A DNA stretch of 64,000 nt from Thalassobacillus sp043497085 (GTDB taxonomy: Bacteria > Bacillota > Bacilli > Bacillales > Halobacillaceae): NCBI GenBank assembly GCA_043497085.1, contig JBIEKI010000019.1; one strand, 5' to 3'. Each line of letters begins with the position of its first letter. Position 1 is the stretch's first letter. The notes under the pieces were generated by a model that made no database searches, was not told where the DNA came from, and saw nothing but the letters and a program-made list of their open reading frames with translations. Made by a program: the position numbers and the translations under genes. Positions 40,694-49,149 of the stretch are shown piece after piece.

Positions 40694-41389
40694 TTTCATA
40701 AAAGGATTATTTAATTATTGGCCCGAAAAGTCGAAGACTTGATTTCGAGATGTTTTGGGAGTTTAAGGTCGTTGGAGAAGGATTCGCTTTCCAGCTTCAT
40801 CGCCTAGACACTCGCGACATAAGCAGTCCATTAACGGGAAGAAAGAGCCCTTCCCTTTTGCTGTTCTGCTTATGCGTGTCGTGTCTCCCAAGGCGATTAC
40901 GCATTCATTTCTTTCCTGCGGGGGAACTGGCGAGCTTCCTCTGGCTATCGCCCTGTGGGATCTCGCCTAGACCCTTCTCCCGCGGGAGTCTCACCCTTTC
41001 CCCACGCCCTTTGCCATACAAGATACTCGAAATCGCACTTGGGAAGTCCACCCCTTTTGTGAAGAAAATCCTATTACAATGCTAATTTGAATCTGCTTTC
41101 TGTTCCAAAAGTACACTATTCTTGATAGGCGTTTCGAGATTCTAACCCTTGAATGGTGGCTGGGAAAACGGTGAGACTCCTCGAAAATGCTACGCATTTC
41201 CTTCGTGCGTGGGTTAAGTCAGGGTGAAAATTCATAGTCCTGTGGGATGTAAATGTTCGGTGAGATCCCGCAAGGCGAAGCCTGAGGAAGCTCACTACAT
41301 GCCCACGGAAAGCGATCCGTTTTCCCAGCCACCATAATTGCAATCTAAAGTCTCGAAACTGAGTCTTCAAGTAAAGGGAGCTTATCTGG
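40694..41389. repeat. Large fold-back repeat, copy 2 (about 700 bp)
   Basis: It shares its left end (TTTTTCATAAAAG, then CGAAAAGTCGAAGACTT) and right end (CTCGAAACTGAGTCTTCAAG, AAAGGGAGCTT) with copy 3 at 53668. Inside are two successive fold-backs, one at about 40780-41010 and one with a 17-bp perfect stem GGTGGCTGGGAAAACGG / CCGTTTTCCCAGCCACC (41155-41171, 41317-41333). There is no coding potential that I trust. It fills most of the gap between the ligase and yitT genes. Confidence 0.78.
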
Positions 41390-41461
41390 AAAATCATCAT
41401 AAGAAATTTACTTATAATTATGTTATAGAAACAAGCTTCCAGCCCTACCTGGATAAGTAAA

Positions 41462-41495
41462 AAGCCGGCTGAAACCTTTTCGTTTCAGCCGGCTT
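41462..41495 (-). terminator. Terminator of the YitT-family gene
   Basis: Perfect 14-base stem AAGCCGGCTGAAAC / GTTTCAGCCGGCTT with a 6-base loop and T residues on the minus strand. Confidence 0.92.
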
Positions 41496-41501
41496 AATCC
41501 A

Positions 41502-42350
41502 TTAAGCTAGACGTTTGAAGTTTTCCCCGAGAATTTCGTTCATCGAATGAACCGTAACAAAAGCCCGATCATCAATCGAAGAAATATACTTTTTCAGCCG
41601 AGTAAAATCTTTTCTTCCCAAAATAGTCGTTATTACCTCTTTGTCATCATAATTAAAAGCACCACGGGCTGTATGAATCGTCGCTCCTTTTCCCAGGGTC
41701 CTGACAATAAATTCCCTGACTTGTTCACTTTCTCTGCTGATAATGACAATTTCATTTTTATGGTCGAATTGCTGCAGAGCGTAATCAATGACCAGGCCGT
41801 TTAAGATTACACCGAAGAAAGCATACATACCAACGGTCGGACCGAATAAGAAAACAGAAGATGCAGCAATTGCAATATCAGACATTAAAACGCCTTTCCC
41901 CACTTCAAAGGAGAAATACTTGTTCATGATCATGGCGAGAATATCAGTCCCCCCTGTGGAGGCTCCCTGGTGGAAGACAATCGCCATACCTGAAGCAGCG
42001 ATAATTTGTCCTATGATCAGTTGGATTAATATATCATTGCTTAGAGCTGATTCCATCGGATAAACTACTTCCAGTCCCCATACCATGAAAGAAAGCGCAA
42101 AGCTTGCATAGATGGTCTTGGCGCCAAACTGAAAGCCGAGAAAGATAATTCCAACTATAAATAAAATAATATTTAAGATCACCATGATGATACCTAGCGA
42201 CACTTCAGGAAACACTTTATTCAATACAATCGAGAGCCCACTGACCCCACCAGTTGCGAGATCGTTTGGAGATAAGAAAAAATGTACGTTAATCGCAACA
42301 GCAAATGCACCAACATTTATCAGCAAAAATGAAAATAATTTTTTAAGCAT
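41502..42350 (-). CDS. YitT-family membrane protein (DUF161 + DUF2179)
   Basis: The 282-residue protein has five or six membrane segments in the first 190 residues ('INVHFFLSPNDLATGGVSGLS' and 'HQGASTGGTDILAMIMNKYF' are typical) and a soluble C-terminal DUF2179 domain ('IVIISRESEQVREFIVRTLGKGATIHTARGAF...EVITTIL'). The substrate and function of the family are unknown; transport is suspected. AAGGGGG precedes the ATG. Single gene with a strong terminator. Confidence 0.9.
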   Translation of the reverse strand: MLKKLFSFLLINVGAFAVAINVHFFLSPNDLATGGVSGLSIVLNKVFPEVSLGIIMVILNIILFIVGIIFLGFQFGAKTIYASFALSFMVWGLEVVYPMESALSNDILIQLIIGQIIAASGMAIVFHQGASTGGTDILAMIMNKYFSFEVGKGVLMSDIAIAASSVFLFGPTVGMYAFFGVILNGLVIDYALQQFDHKNEIVIISRESEQVREFIVRTLGKGATIHTARGAFNYDDKEVITTILGRKDFTRLKKYISSIDDRAFVTVHSMNEILGENFKRLA

Positions 42351-42592
42351 CAGAAAGCCCCCTTGTTGAAATTTTTTGTTTACAAATCACGTTTCTTTTT
42401 TTCAGTACAATCGGGATTATAACGAGGCTTTCAGCGTTTGTAAACAGCTATGCAACAAACTTTATAAAAACTTTCATGTAAGCGATTTAAGCAGTTTCAT
42501 CATTCATAATTGTAAAAATCTTTTACCTTCACATAACTCATTTCCCAGGAAATATGTCGAAAAAAACAGACCCCTAAGGATCTGCTTTTCAC

Positions 42593-44476
42593 TTATTTAA
42601 TTGGAAATAAAATTGCAACAGAGGTGCCTTCTCCTTCTTCACTAGAGTAGTTAATTGTACCACCTAAATCATCGACCATTTTTCTAGTAACCATAATGCC
42701 TAATCCAGTTCCATCTTTTTTTGTAGTAAAGAAAGGTTCACCGAGCCGTTTGAGTTTTTCGGGTGACAGGCCTTTCCCATCGTCCGAGATTGTGATTAAA
42801 GCTTCTCCATCTTCACATACGACATCGACCTGGATTTTCCCATGGCAATCTACAGCCTCAATAGCATTCTTAATTATATTGATCAATATTTGCTTAAACC
42901 GGTTCGGGTCCGAATGAATAGCTGATTCATAACAAGCGATCGATGTATGGATCGTGATACCTTTCTCTGAAATCAGAGATTGATACAGCTCAATGACATA
43001 ATCAATTGTCTGTTTAATGTTCACCTCTTCTACTTGAATAGACGAGGAAGGCTTAGCGAGCATCATAAAATCATTCACGATCGACTCGATGCGATTCACT
43101 TCACTTAACAATAGTTCATTATATGATTCCCGCAAATCAGGATTAGCCGTTCCAAGTTGCATAAATCCTTTTAATGCGGTTAAAGGGTTTTTAATTTCAT
43201 GAGCTATTCCTGCAGACATCTGTGTAATAGCAGAAAGCTGCTCAGACTTCCGCATGAATGCTTCCTTTTCCTTCATCTCAGTAATATCTTCACTAATGCC
43301 GACGATATACTTTTCTTTACCATCCTGAACTGGAAATCCTCTTGTACGAATCCATTTTACTTCATTTTCGGGTGTAGTAATCCGGTATTCAATTTGAGAA
43401 TTTTCTTTTCTCATTTTACGGTAGCCGTCTCTGATGTAAGAATAGGACTCATCATCTGCTATCTGTTCCCACCAGGTTAAAGGATCATTTTCCCTTTCCT
43501 CGAGTGGAAGGCCAAACAAATCCTTGAAGCGTGGACTGACATAAATCAGCTTTGCAAAAGATTCATCACATATCCAAAATACATCCTTAATATTATCAGC
43601 CAGCAGAGAAAAACGTTTTTCCGCTTCTTGTAAGGCATGCAAATACTTTTTCCTGACCGTTACATCCTGAATAAAAATAGTAAAACCATCATCCGTAGGG
43701 TAGATGGTGATTCTAGCGTACATTTTCCGCTCTTGCATATAAGCATCAAAGGTTACCGGTTGTTCCATTTCTAATGCCATATAATAATGACGGTAAAACA
43801 GGTAGTAATCACTAATCGGGTATAACTGCCATAATTTATGTTTGTAATGGGACTGCAAATCCTTCCCAAGCATTCTTTCCATTTGCGGGTTTGCATACGT
43901 CAATTCCCATTTCTTGTTGATCAAGGCTAACCCATGGGGGAAGTTTTCTGTTATGGCTTTCATTTGTTTGTGCAATTCTACAAAATTCATATCTGGAGGG
44001 TTGTCCAATGTTTTCGTTTGGTTTTTAGTTGTTAATGTAATTTCTTCGGAGCTTTCCTTTACCGCTGAGGTTTGTTGGATGTCTTTGGTGAAAGGCATAC
44101 GGTGGGGTATACTGCCGTCATCTTGATATAAAGGATCGATGACTACCACGATTCGTCGATGGGATAGCTGTTTAAATGAACATCGCACCCATTGATGATG
44201 ATCTTTGAAGAGAAGGCGCGCTTTGCTGTAGTAAGTCTTTTGTTTAGTTACATGCTTCAACGAATGCTGAATGCCGAATTGGTCATACACGTAAAACAAA
44301 TCCAGCCAATCTTCCAGGTGGAGTTGTTCCTTTGCATAACTTTCTTTCTGCAAAGAACGACTGCATGTTACCGTCTTCGTTTCCAGATTAATTAGACAAA
44401 CATTCTGATCGATTAAATCAAAAAGCGCTAAAACGTCACTTTCCTCCAAACCACAATGCATCCTCTCAATTAACAT
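42593..44476 (-). CDS. PAS-domain sensor histidine kinase (KinA/KinE-like)
   Basis: The 627-residue cytoplasmic kinase has no membrane segments. After a variable N-terminus, it has PAS domains at about 165-285 and 290-405 (PAC end 'YIVGISEDITEMKEKEAFMRKSEQ'), HisKA with the phospho-His in 'SAGIAHEIKNPLTALKG' (about residue 425) and HATPase_c with 'NIIKNAIEAV', 'DDGKGLSPEKLKRLGEPFFTTKKDGTGLG'. This layout is shared with B. subtilis sporulation kinases; a phosphorelay role is plausible but not shown. No response regulator gene is adjacent. ATG 44476 lies 10 bases behind AAAGAGG; TTG 44479 is the alternative. Confidence 0.9.
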   Translation of the reverse strand: MLIERMHCGLEESDVLALFDLIDQNVCLINLETKTVTCSRSLQKESYAKEQLHLEDWLDLFYVYDQFGIQHSLKHVTKQKTYYSKARLLFKDHHQWVRCSFKQLSHRRIVVVIDPLYQDDGSIPHRMPFTKDIQQTSAVKESSEEITLTTKNQTKTLDNPPDMNFVELHKQMKAITENFPHGLALINKKWELTYANPQMERMLGKDLQSHYKHKLWQLYPISDYYLFYRHYYMALEMEQPVTFDAYMQERKMYARITIYPTDDGFTIFIQDVTVRKKYLHALQEAEKRFSLLADNIKDVFWICDESFAKLIYVSPRFKDLFGLPLEERENDPLTWWEQIADDESYSYIRDGYRKMRKENSQIEYRITTPENEVKWIRTRGFPVQDGKEKYIVGISEDITEMKEKEAFMRKSEQLSAITQMSAGIAHEIKNPLTALKGFMQLGTANPDLRESYNELLLSEVNRIESIVNDFMMLAKPSSSIQVEEVNIKQTIDYVIELYQSLISEKGITIHTSIACYESAIHSDPNRFKQILINIIKNAIEAVDCHGKIQVDVVCEDGEALITISDDGKGLSPEKLKRLGEPFFTTKKDGTGLGIMVTRKMVDDLGGTINYSSEEGEGTSVAILFPIK

Positions 44477-44699
44477 CAATGGACTACCTCTTTCCTTTTG
44501 ATACTTAAGGTAACGATGATATGCTCCGCAGGTACTATTATAACAAAATTATTTAAAAATTAAATATATTCTTACAATTTTGTGAAAATTAGGTAAAACC
44601 CCTTATTATAAAGGTATTTATGACACCCTGACATCAATAGGAACACAAATGCATGCACTCAAAATGACTCACCAAAAACAGTTATTTAGGCCTAACTTT

Positions 44700-44888
44700 T
44701 TAAACTTTTTTAAACTTCTCCATAAAATCAGGCTTGTATAACTTTACTGTTGGCTCAGTGTAAGTAAATCCATTTGATTTTGTACGAAGCTGCCTTGATA
44801 GATCGATAACATATTCTGCTTTTCTTTGGCTGAACTGCAGGTTCAACCACTTCCGTCCACCTATGTTACCTCCAATTACCGTTATCAT
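44700..44888 (-). CDS. Short open frame of uncertain status
   Basis: The frame encodes about 62 residues, basic and hydrophilic ('RKWLNLQFSQRKAEYVIDLSRQLRTKSNGFTYTEPTVKLYKPDF'). I do not recognise it. No ribosome binding site precedes the ATG at 44888, and a GGAGG lies inside the frame. It lies downstream of nothing obvious on this strand. It may be a spurious frame. Confidence 0.35.
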   Translation of the reverse strand: MITVIGGNIGGRKWLNLQFSQRKAEYVIDLSRQLRTKSNGFTYTEPTVKLYKPDFMEKFKKV

Positions 44889-44928
44889 ATCAGATAAGAA
44901 ATGAATATTTTGTCGAAAAACATAAAAT

Positions 44929-44953
44929 AGAGACACTTTTTTTTAGTGTCTCT
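44929..44953 (-). terminator. Terminator of pdaA
   Basis: AGAGACACT / AGTGTCTCT with a 7-base loop; on the minus strand ATTTTAT follows. Confidence 0.75.
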
Positions 44954-44957
44954 ACAA

Positions 44958-45737
44958 TTAATACCAATAGCCGCCTCGAGGCAGTAACTTTTTCATCATT
45001 AAGTGATCGAGACTGTGAAACGAGTAGCCCTGATTTCGTAAATCATCAATCAGTTTCTCTAATGCCAGTGCGTTGTCTTCCGATACACTATGAAGTAACA
45101 AGACAGCCCCCGGATGTATTTGCTTCATCAGACTGTCATAAGCATATTTCCATCCCCTTTGCTCCCCAGTGTTCCAATCCACAAAAGCAATTGACCAAAA
45201 AGCGTTGATGTATCCCAATTCTCTGGTCCAGTCTAAAGTCTTATTATTGAAAGTTCCGCGAGGCGGTCGTAAATAAAGCATGTCTTCTTGATCTGTAAGA
45301 TCCGCTACCGCACTTTCGACTTTATCCAGTTCTTCTTTGATGCGGGCTTTTGAAGAAGTAGTGAAATCTGGATGATGCCAGGAATGATTGCCGATGATAT
45401 GGCCTTCTTTGTTCATTCGCTTCACCAGATCCGGTGCACTATTGATATAATGCCCCGTAATGAAAAAAGTCGCTGGAACGTTTTTTTCTTTTAATACATC
45501 AAGGATTTTACCTGTATACCCCTCTTCGTAACCATTATCAAAGGTGAGGTAAATTTCTTTATCCCCGGATTCATCAAGGTAAAAGCCATCATATTCACTT
45601 AATAACTGCTCATAAAAGCCTACGTCCGGAGGTTCACCCTCGTTATTTTTTTGGTAACCCCAACCATAGGCTGATGCCGAAATAGGAAAGTTACCTATAA
45701 CCACTAAGGAAATCACGAAAATCAGGAGTTTATTCAT
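44958..45737 (-). CDS. pdaA: Delta-lactam-biosynthetic de-N-acetylase PdaA
   Basis: The 259-residue secreted CE4 deacetylase has a signal peptide ending near 'PISASA', then 'KEIYLTFDNGYEEG' (catalytic Asp and metal-binding Asp), 'GNHSWHHPDF' (metal His pair), 'YLRPPRGTFN' and 'GAVLLLHSVS'. The FDNG and PPRGTF forms are typical of PdaA, which deacetylates MurNAc so that muramic delta-lactam can form in the spore cortex. It marks the organism as spore-forming. The start is ATG 45737, nine bases behind AGGTG. B. subtilis pdaA (yfjS) also lies near the yfk genes. Confidence 0.93.
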   Translation of the reverse strand: MNKLLIFVISLVVIGNFPISASAYGWGYQKNNEGEPPDVGFYEQLLSEYDGFYLDESGDKEIYLTFDNGYEEGYTGKILDVLKEKNVPATFFITGHYINSAPDLVKRMNKEGHIIGNHSWHHPDFTTSSKARIKEELDKVESAVADLTDQEDMLYLRPPRGTFNNKTLDWTRELGYINAFWSIAFVDWNTGEQRGWKYAYDSLMKQIHPGAVLLLHSVSEDNALALEKLIDDLRNQGYSFHSLDHLMMKKLLPRGGYWY

Positions 45738-45828
45738 GAATGTCTTCACCTGCTTTTCTCTTAGTTTACAACTACAAAAAGCATATATACCTGACTTACT
45801 TTTCCAGTGTCTTGTAACTCAAAAAGAA

Positions 45829-45855
45829 AAAAGCACCTCTCCTGCAGGTGCTTTT
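45829..45855 (-). terminator. Terminator of the YuiF-type antiporter gene
   Basis: AAAAGCACCT / AGGTGCTTTT with a 7-base loop and a T run on the minus strand. Confidence 0.9.
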
Positions 45856-45864
45856 CACAATAAT

Positions 45865-47172
45865 TTATAAAACCATAGCGGCAATCCAGCCAAAAATGAA
45901 TAACGGAATATTATAATGCAAAAAAGTAGGTACACAAGTATCCCAAATATGATGATGCTTACCATCAGCTGCAAGTCCTGAAGTCGGTCCCAAGGTGCTG
46001 TCTGAAGCAGGTGAACCTGCATCCCCAAGTGCACCTGCCGTACCTATCAGGGCTGCTAATGCCATCGGTGAAAATCCGGCAGCTACTCCGATCGGAACGA
46101 ATAATGCTGCTAAAATAGGAACTGTACCAAACGAAGAACCGATTCCCATCGTTACCAGCAGTCCAACCAGCAATAGGATAAAGGCAATGAGACCTTTATT
46201 GTCCCCGATCATACCGGAACTGGACTCCACTAACGCATCGATGGAACCTGTTTCCTGGAGTACATTAGCATAGCCAGCTGCAATCAACATGACGAATGCG
46301 ATCATGCCCATCATACCGATACCATTTGTAACCACTTCGTCCCCGCGGCTGAACGGTACAACCAGAAAGACAAACATGAGAACAATTCCCGTCAATGCCC
46401 CTAACACAAGGTTGCCTGTCCAGATTTGTACACCGAGCGCTCCAGCAACAGCAACCAGGGTCCAGGCATGTTTTGCTTCAAATTTAGCCTCCGGTACAGC
46501 AACCACCTTGTTTTCGTCTTCTAATTCATTGACCTGGTACTTATCTCTCGGTTTACGGTAAGAGAAAAATACGGCTACAAGTAAACCAAGAATCATTCCA
46601 GCTCCGGGAAGTAGTAGCGACAGTGCTATGTTCCCTATCCCTACTTCTACTCCGCTGCTCCCCATTGCATCCTGGATAGTTTGATGAAAGATCAAACCAA
46701 ATCCTGCTGGAATCATAATATAAGGTGCTTTCAAACCGAACGTCAAAGCGGTTGCAACACCTCGTCGGTCCAATTTCATTTGATCGAACAATTTCAATAA
46801 AGGTGGAATTAAAATCGGTATGAATGCAATATGCACAGGAATGACGTTTTGAGAAAGTGAAGCAACTCCTGCAATCACTAATAACATGATGACACGTTTA
46901 TTTTTTAACACATTCAATAAATAATTCACTAAAATATTCGTAATACCTGAATAACTGATCGCTACTGCAAAAGCACCTAGTAAAATATAGCTTAAAGCAA
47001 CGCTTGCCTGATTCCCCATTCCGCTAATCATCAGATCAAGGGAGTTTTGAAGCGATTCTCCAGCTATGAGCCCTGCTGATAAAGCTGCAGCGATAATGGC
47101 TATGATTACGTTGACACGCAACAGACTAAGCACAGTCATAATCAGCACAGAAATTATTACAGCCCATGCCAT
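45865..47172 (-). CDS. Na+/H+ antiporter family protein (YuiF/NhaC-like)
   Basis: The 435-residue protein has about eleven or twelve membrane segments. 'LSQNVIPVHIAFIPILIPPLL', 'TFGLKAPYIMIPAGFGLIFHQTIQ' and 'GTAGALGDAGSPASDSTLGPTSGLAADGKHHHIWDTCVPTFLHYN' are characteristic of the YuiF group of the ion transporter superfamily. It is annotated in related genomes as a Na+/H+ or amino-acid antiporter; the true substrate is not certain. GAGAGGAG precedes the ATG. A promoter with an overlapping palindrome lies upstream. Confidence 0.87.
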   Translation of the reverse strand: MAWAVIISVLIMTVLSLLRVNVIIAIIAAALSAGLIAGESLQNSLDLMISGMGNQASVALSYILLGAFAVAISYSGITNILVNYLLNVLKNKRVIMLLVIAGVASLSQNVIPVHIAFIPILIPPLLKLFDQMKLDRRGVATALTFGLKAPYIMIPAGFGLIFHQTIQDAMGSSGVEVGIGNIALSLLLPGAGMILGLLVAVFFSYRKPRDKYQVNELEDENKVVAVPEAKFEAKHAWTLVAVAGALGVQIWTGNLVLGALTGIVLMFVFLVVPFSRGDEVVTNGIGMMGMIAFVMLIAAGYANVLQETGSIDALVESSSGMIGDNKGLIAFILLLVGLLVTMGIGSSFGTVPILAALFVPIGVAAGFSPMALAALIGTAGALGDAGSPASDSTLGPTSGLAADGKHHHIWDTCVPTFLHYNIPLFIFGWIAAMVL

Positions 47173-47216
47173 ATATATTCTCCTCTCGCATTAATTAATT
47201 TTAGTTCGTTAACGAT

Positions 47217-47250
47217 TTATCATGATAAAGAATTAGCGGGTAAAAATCAA
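47217..47250 (-). promoter_or_regulatory. Promoter and palindromic operator of the YuiF-type gene
   Basis: On the minus strand TTGATT (47245-47250), 17 bases, TATCAT (47222-47227). The perfect 14-base palindrome TTTATCATGATAAA (47217-47230) covers the -10 box, so a repressor could bind there. Confidence 0.6.
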
Positions 47251-47337
47251 CCCCCAATTTTTTCAAAGGCAACAATGCCACTACAACTAAATAGGCGGAA
47301 TAGCGACCCATTGCCCACGCCTCTTATAAAAAATTAA

Positions 47338-47368
47338 AAACCGCACGTTATGGAAAACAGTGCGGTTT
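47338..47368 (-). terminator. Terminator of the SE1561-type gene
   Basis: AAACCGCAC / GTGCGGTTT with a 13-base loop and a T-rich tail on the minus strand. Confidence 0.88.
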
Positions 47369-47379
47369 GTCATATGAAG

Positions 47380-47526
47380 CTACATCTTTTTTTCTAATTC
47401 TTCCAGCATTTGAATGAGCTGGTCGATGTCCTGCACAGATGTTTCCTCCGGCTCCATTTCTTCCAGCCGGGACATAAATGCTGCTAATCGTAGTTTAAGG
47501 TCTTGCAGTCTCTCTTCTTGAGCCAT
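47380..47526 (-). CDS. SE1561-family small protein
   Basis: A 48-residue, highly charged helical peptide begins at ATG 47526, seven bases behind AAAGGAG. The pattern 'LKLRLAAFMSRLEEMEPEETSVQDIDQLIQMLEELEKKM' resembles the SE1561 family found across Bacillales, which are short coiled-coil-like proteins of unknown function. It has its own terminator. The frame is too short for most gene lists but is well supported. Confidence 0.82.
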   Translation of the reverse strand: MAQEERLQDLKLRLAAFMSRLEEMEPEETSVQDIDQLIQMLEELEKKM

Positions 47527-47642
47527 ATATAAACTCCTTTTTCAGTTGTGTTCCTTGAATGACGTTATTGATGATACCAAGCATAATCATAGTAAAAAAC
47601 ATCAGGTTTGTCTATGTTAAGGTAATAAATAAGCATTAAAAT

Positions 47643-47672
47643 ACGCCTATTCCAGCAACCTGGAGCAGGCGT
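47643..47672 (-). terminator. Terminator of yfkD
   Basis: ACGCCT and AGGCGT enclose a second inner stem CCAG/CTGG; ATTTTAAT follows on the minus strand. Confidence 0.7.
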
Positions 47673-47680
47673 GAACTTTA

Positions 47681-48469
47681 TTATTTCAGCTGGAAGGAAT
47701 AAGACACATGGTCCTGGATCGGTATCCATGCTCCAATACCCTGCTTTTTAATGTTTTTAACTACCAGTTCCTTTTTCGAGCCCTTCAGTTGGATATATAC
47801 TTCCCCGAAGGCAACGGTTCCTTTTTCATTGACTGCCGGAGCATAAGCTTGCAGGACACCGATTTTCTTAACCGGGACGGCATAGGAGTTTTGCTGTTTC
47901 GTACCACTTCCTACGACAGTATGAAAAGATAGCGGCAAGTTGGTATTATTCTGTGCTTCTAAAAGAAGCATCCGCTTCACCTGGTCAGGAGCATCGATTT
48001 TGGCTGTCAAACCGCCTTTGACATGCTTTTCTTCTTTTTGCATATAATTCATTTTTTCTGTCGTTTGGCTCGCTTGATTGTTCAATTCATTTGTATTGAT
48101 GTGCTGATATTCCCAATTGATGCTTGTTTCTTTAGAAGTATAATTCAATGGCCATTTTCCTAAATAAACCTCGCCTCGGTAGCCGATTGCTAAAGGAGAA
48201 GGTCTCAATGTCGTTTCATTCAGCAATTCAATCAATTGGGGATTGGTGATTTTCACCTTAGACTCTTCGATTAATTCGCCCGTCAATTCACTTGGTTCAA
48301 GTACAACCTGATCCTCGGTGGAATTGGGATAGGTATTGTCCTTCGATATATTTAAAACATGACTAGGCAGTCTTCCCTCATCTTTCTTATCTTCCGCAGA
48401 AAGAATCTTGGGCTCGACTGCAGTAAGCACCAATAATAATGCCATGATGGACATCATCCATATTCGCAT
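47681..48469 (-). CDS. yfkD: YfkD-family exported protein
   Basis: The 262-residue protein has a signal peptide (about residues 5-25, 'MALLLVLTAVEPKILSAED') and the YfkD domain: 'PSHVLNISKDNTYPNSTEDQVVLEPSELTGELI', 'RPSPLAIGYRGEVYLGKWPLNYTS' and 'FGEVYIQLKGSKKELVVKNIKKQGIGAWIPIQDHVSYSFQ'. The function is unknown. The ATG at 48469 is 9 bases behind AAAGGGG, and this start gives nearly the length of B. subtilis YfkD; the open frame extends 36 codons further. Confidence 0.88.
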   Translation of the reverse strand: MRIWMMSIMALLLVLTAVEPKILSAEDKKDEGRLPSHVLNISKDNTYPNSTEDQVVLEPSELTGELIEESKVKITNPQLIELLNETTLRPSPLAIGYRGEVYLGKWPLNYTSKETSINWEYQHINTNELNNQASQTTEKMNYMQKEEKHVKGGLTAKIDAPDQVKRMLLLEAQNNTNLPLSFHTVVGSGTKQQNSYAVPVKKIGVLQAYAPAVNEKGTVAFGEVYIQLKGSKKELVVKNIKKQGIGAWIPIQDHVSYSFQLK

Positions 48470-48550
48470 GTGATGGAGCCCCTTTCTTTTTTTGTTAGCT
48501 TTTGATTTGAAGGGCATTTTATGCATCACGTAAACCTGCTGAAAATGAAT

Positions 48551-48582
48551 AAAGCGCGTCCTTTCAACAAGGAACACGCTTT
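48551..48582 (-). terminator. Terminator of the OsmC gene
   Basis: AAAGCGTGTTCCTT / AAGGACGCGCTTT (one or two mismatches) with a short loop, then ATTCATTTT on the minus strand. Confidence 0.75.
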
Positions 48583-48593
48583 ACAGGAATAAT

Positions 48594-48986
48594 TTACATA
48601 CTCAGTTCTAGATATTCAACAGACTCTTCCACTTCAATGCTGTCTTTGACTGACTGCACCATGGAACAATTATTACGGGCAACTTCCAAGTTCTTTTGCA
48701 GCTTATCCTGGTTCAAATGATAGCCTTTGACCATGTAGTGAATGGCCACTTTTTCAATTCGGTTGGCTTCATCCGGATTACGGGTGACATCGACCGTAAC
48801 TTTGATATCTTCATATTGTACCCGTTGTTTATCTAAGATTTTCCGATAAACTCCGACACTGCACCCAACAATTGAGGAAACCATCAATTGGTATGGGCGA
48901 AATCCGAAATCTTCATTACTGGAAATATTCAATTCCCCATATTCAAGCTGGGTACGGATTCCATTCTCTCTCATAAAAAATTCCAT
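48594..48986 (-). CDS. OsmC/Ohr-family protein
   Basis: The 130-residue protein has the OsmC fold signature: 'FGFRPYQLMVSSIVGCSVGVYRKILDKQRVQYEDIKVTVD' with the first reactive Cys near residue 42, and 'NCSMVQSVKDSIEVEE' with the second Cys near residue 107. OsmC-like proteins reduce organic hydroperoxides by a Cys pair. Which peroxides, or whether it acts otherwise, is not shown. The ATG at 48986 is 9 bases behind AAGGAG. Confidence 0.88.
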   Translation of the reverse strand: MEFFMRENGIRTQLEYGELNISSNEDFGFRPYQLMVSSIVGCSVGVYRKILDKQRVQYEDIKVTVDVTRNPDEANRIEKVAIHYMVKGYHLNQDKLQKNLEVARNNCSMVQSVKDSIEVEESVEYLELSM

Positions 48987-49149
48987 CAAACACCACTCCT
49001 TCCAATATCTCTTTTATCTATTTTAACAGAATACAAACAGGTATTAACATGTTTTGACTTGATTACTAACGTTTTTTCTTGCCATTCCCTTCGTTCTCCG
49101 ATAGGATGAAAGAGATTTTTTTCAAGCAGAATGCAAAGGAGGGGGAAGG

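Noticed and set aside
41116..41400. 94-codon frame on the minus strand
   Set aside because: It lies in the second fold-back of the large repeat and its residues reflect the inverted stems, not a protein.
47230..47335. Riboswitch upstream of the YuiF-type gene
   Set aside because: Some GC-rich pairing is possible on the minus strand, but no lysine, T-box or other known core was found, and the promoter lies downstream of it.
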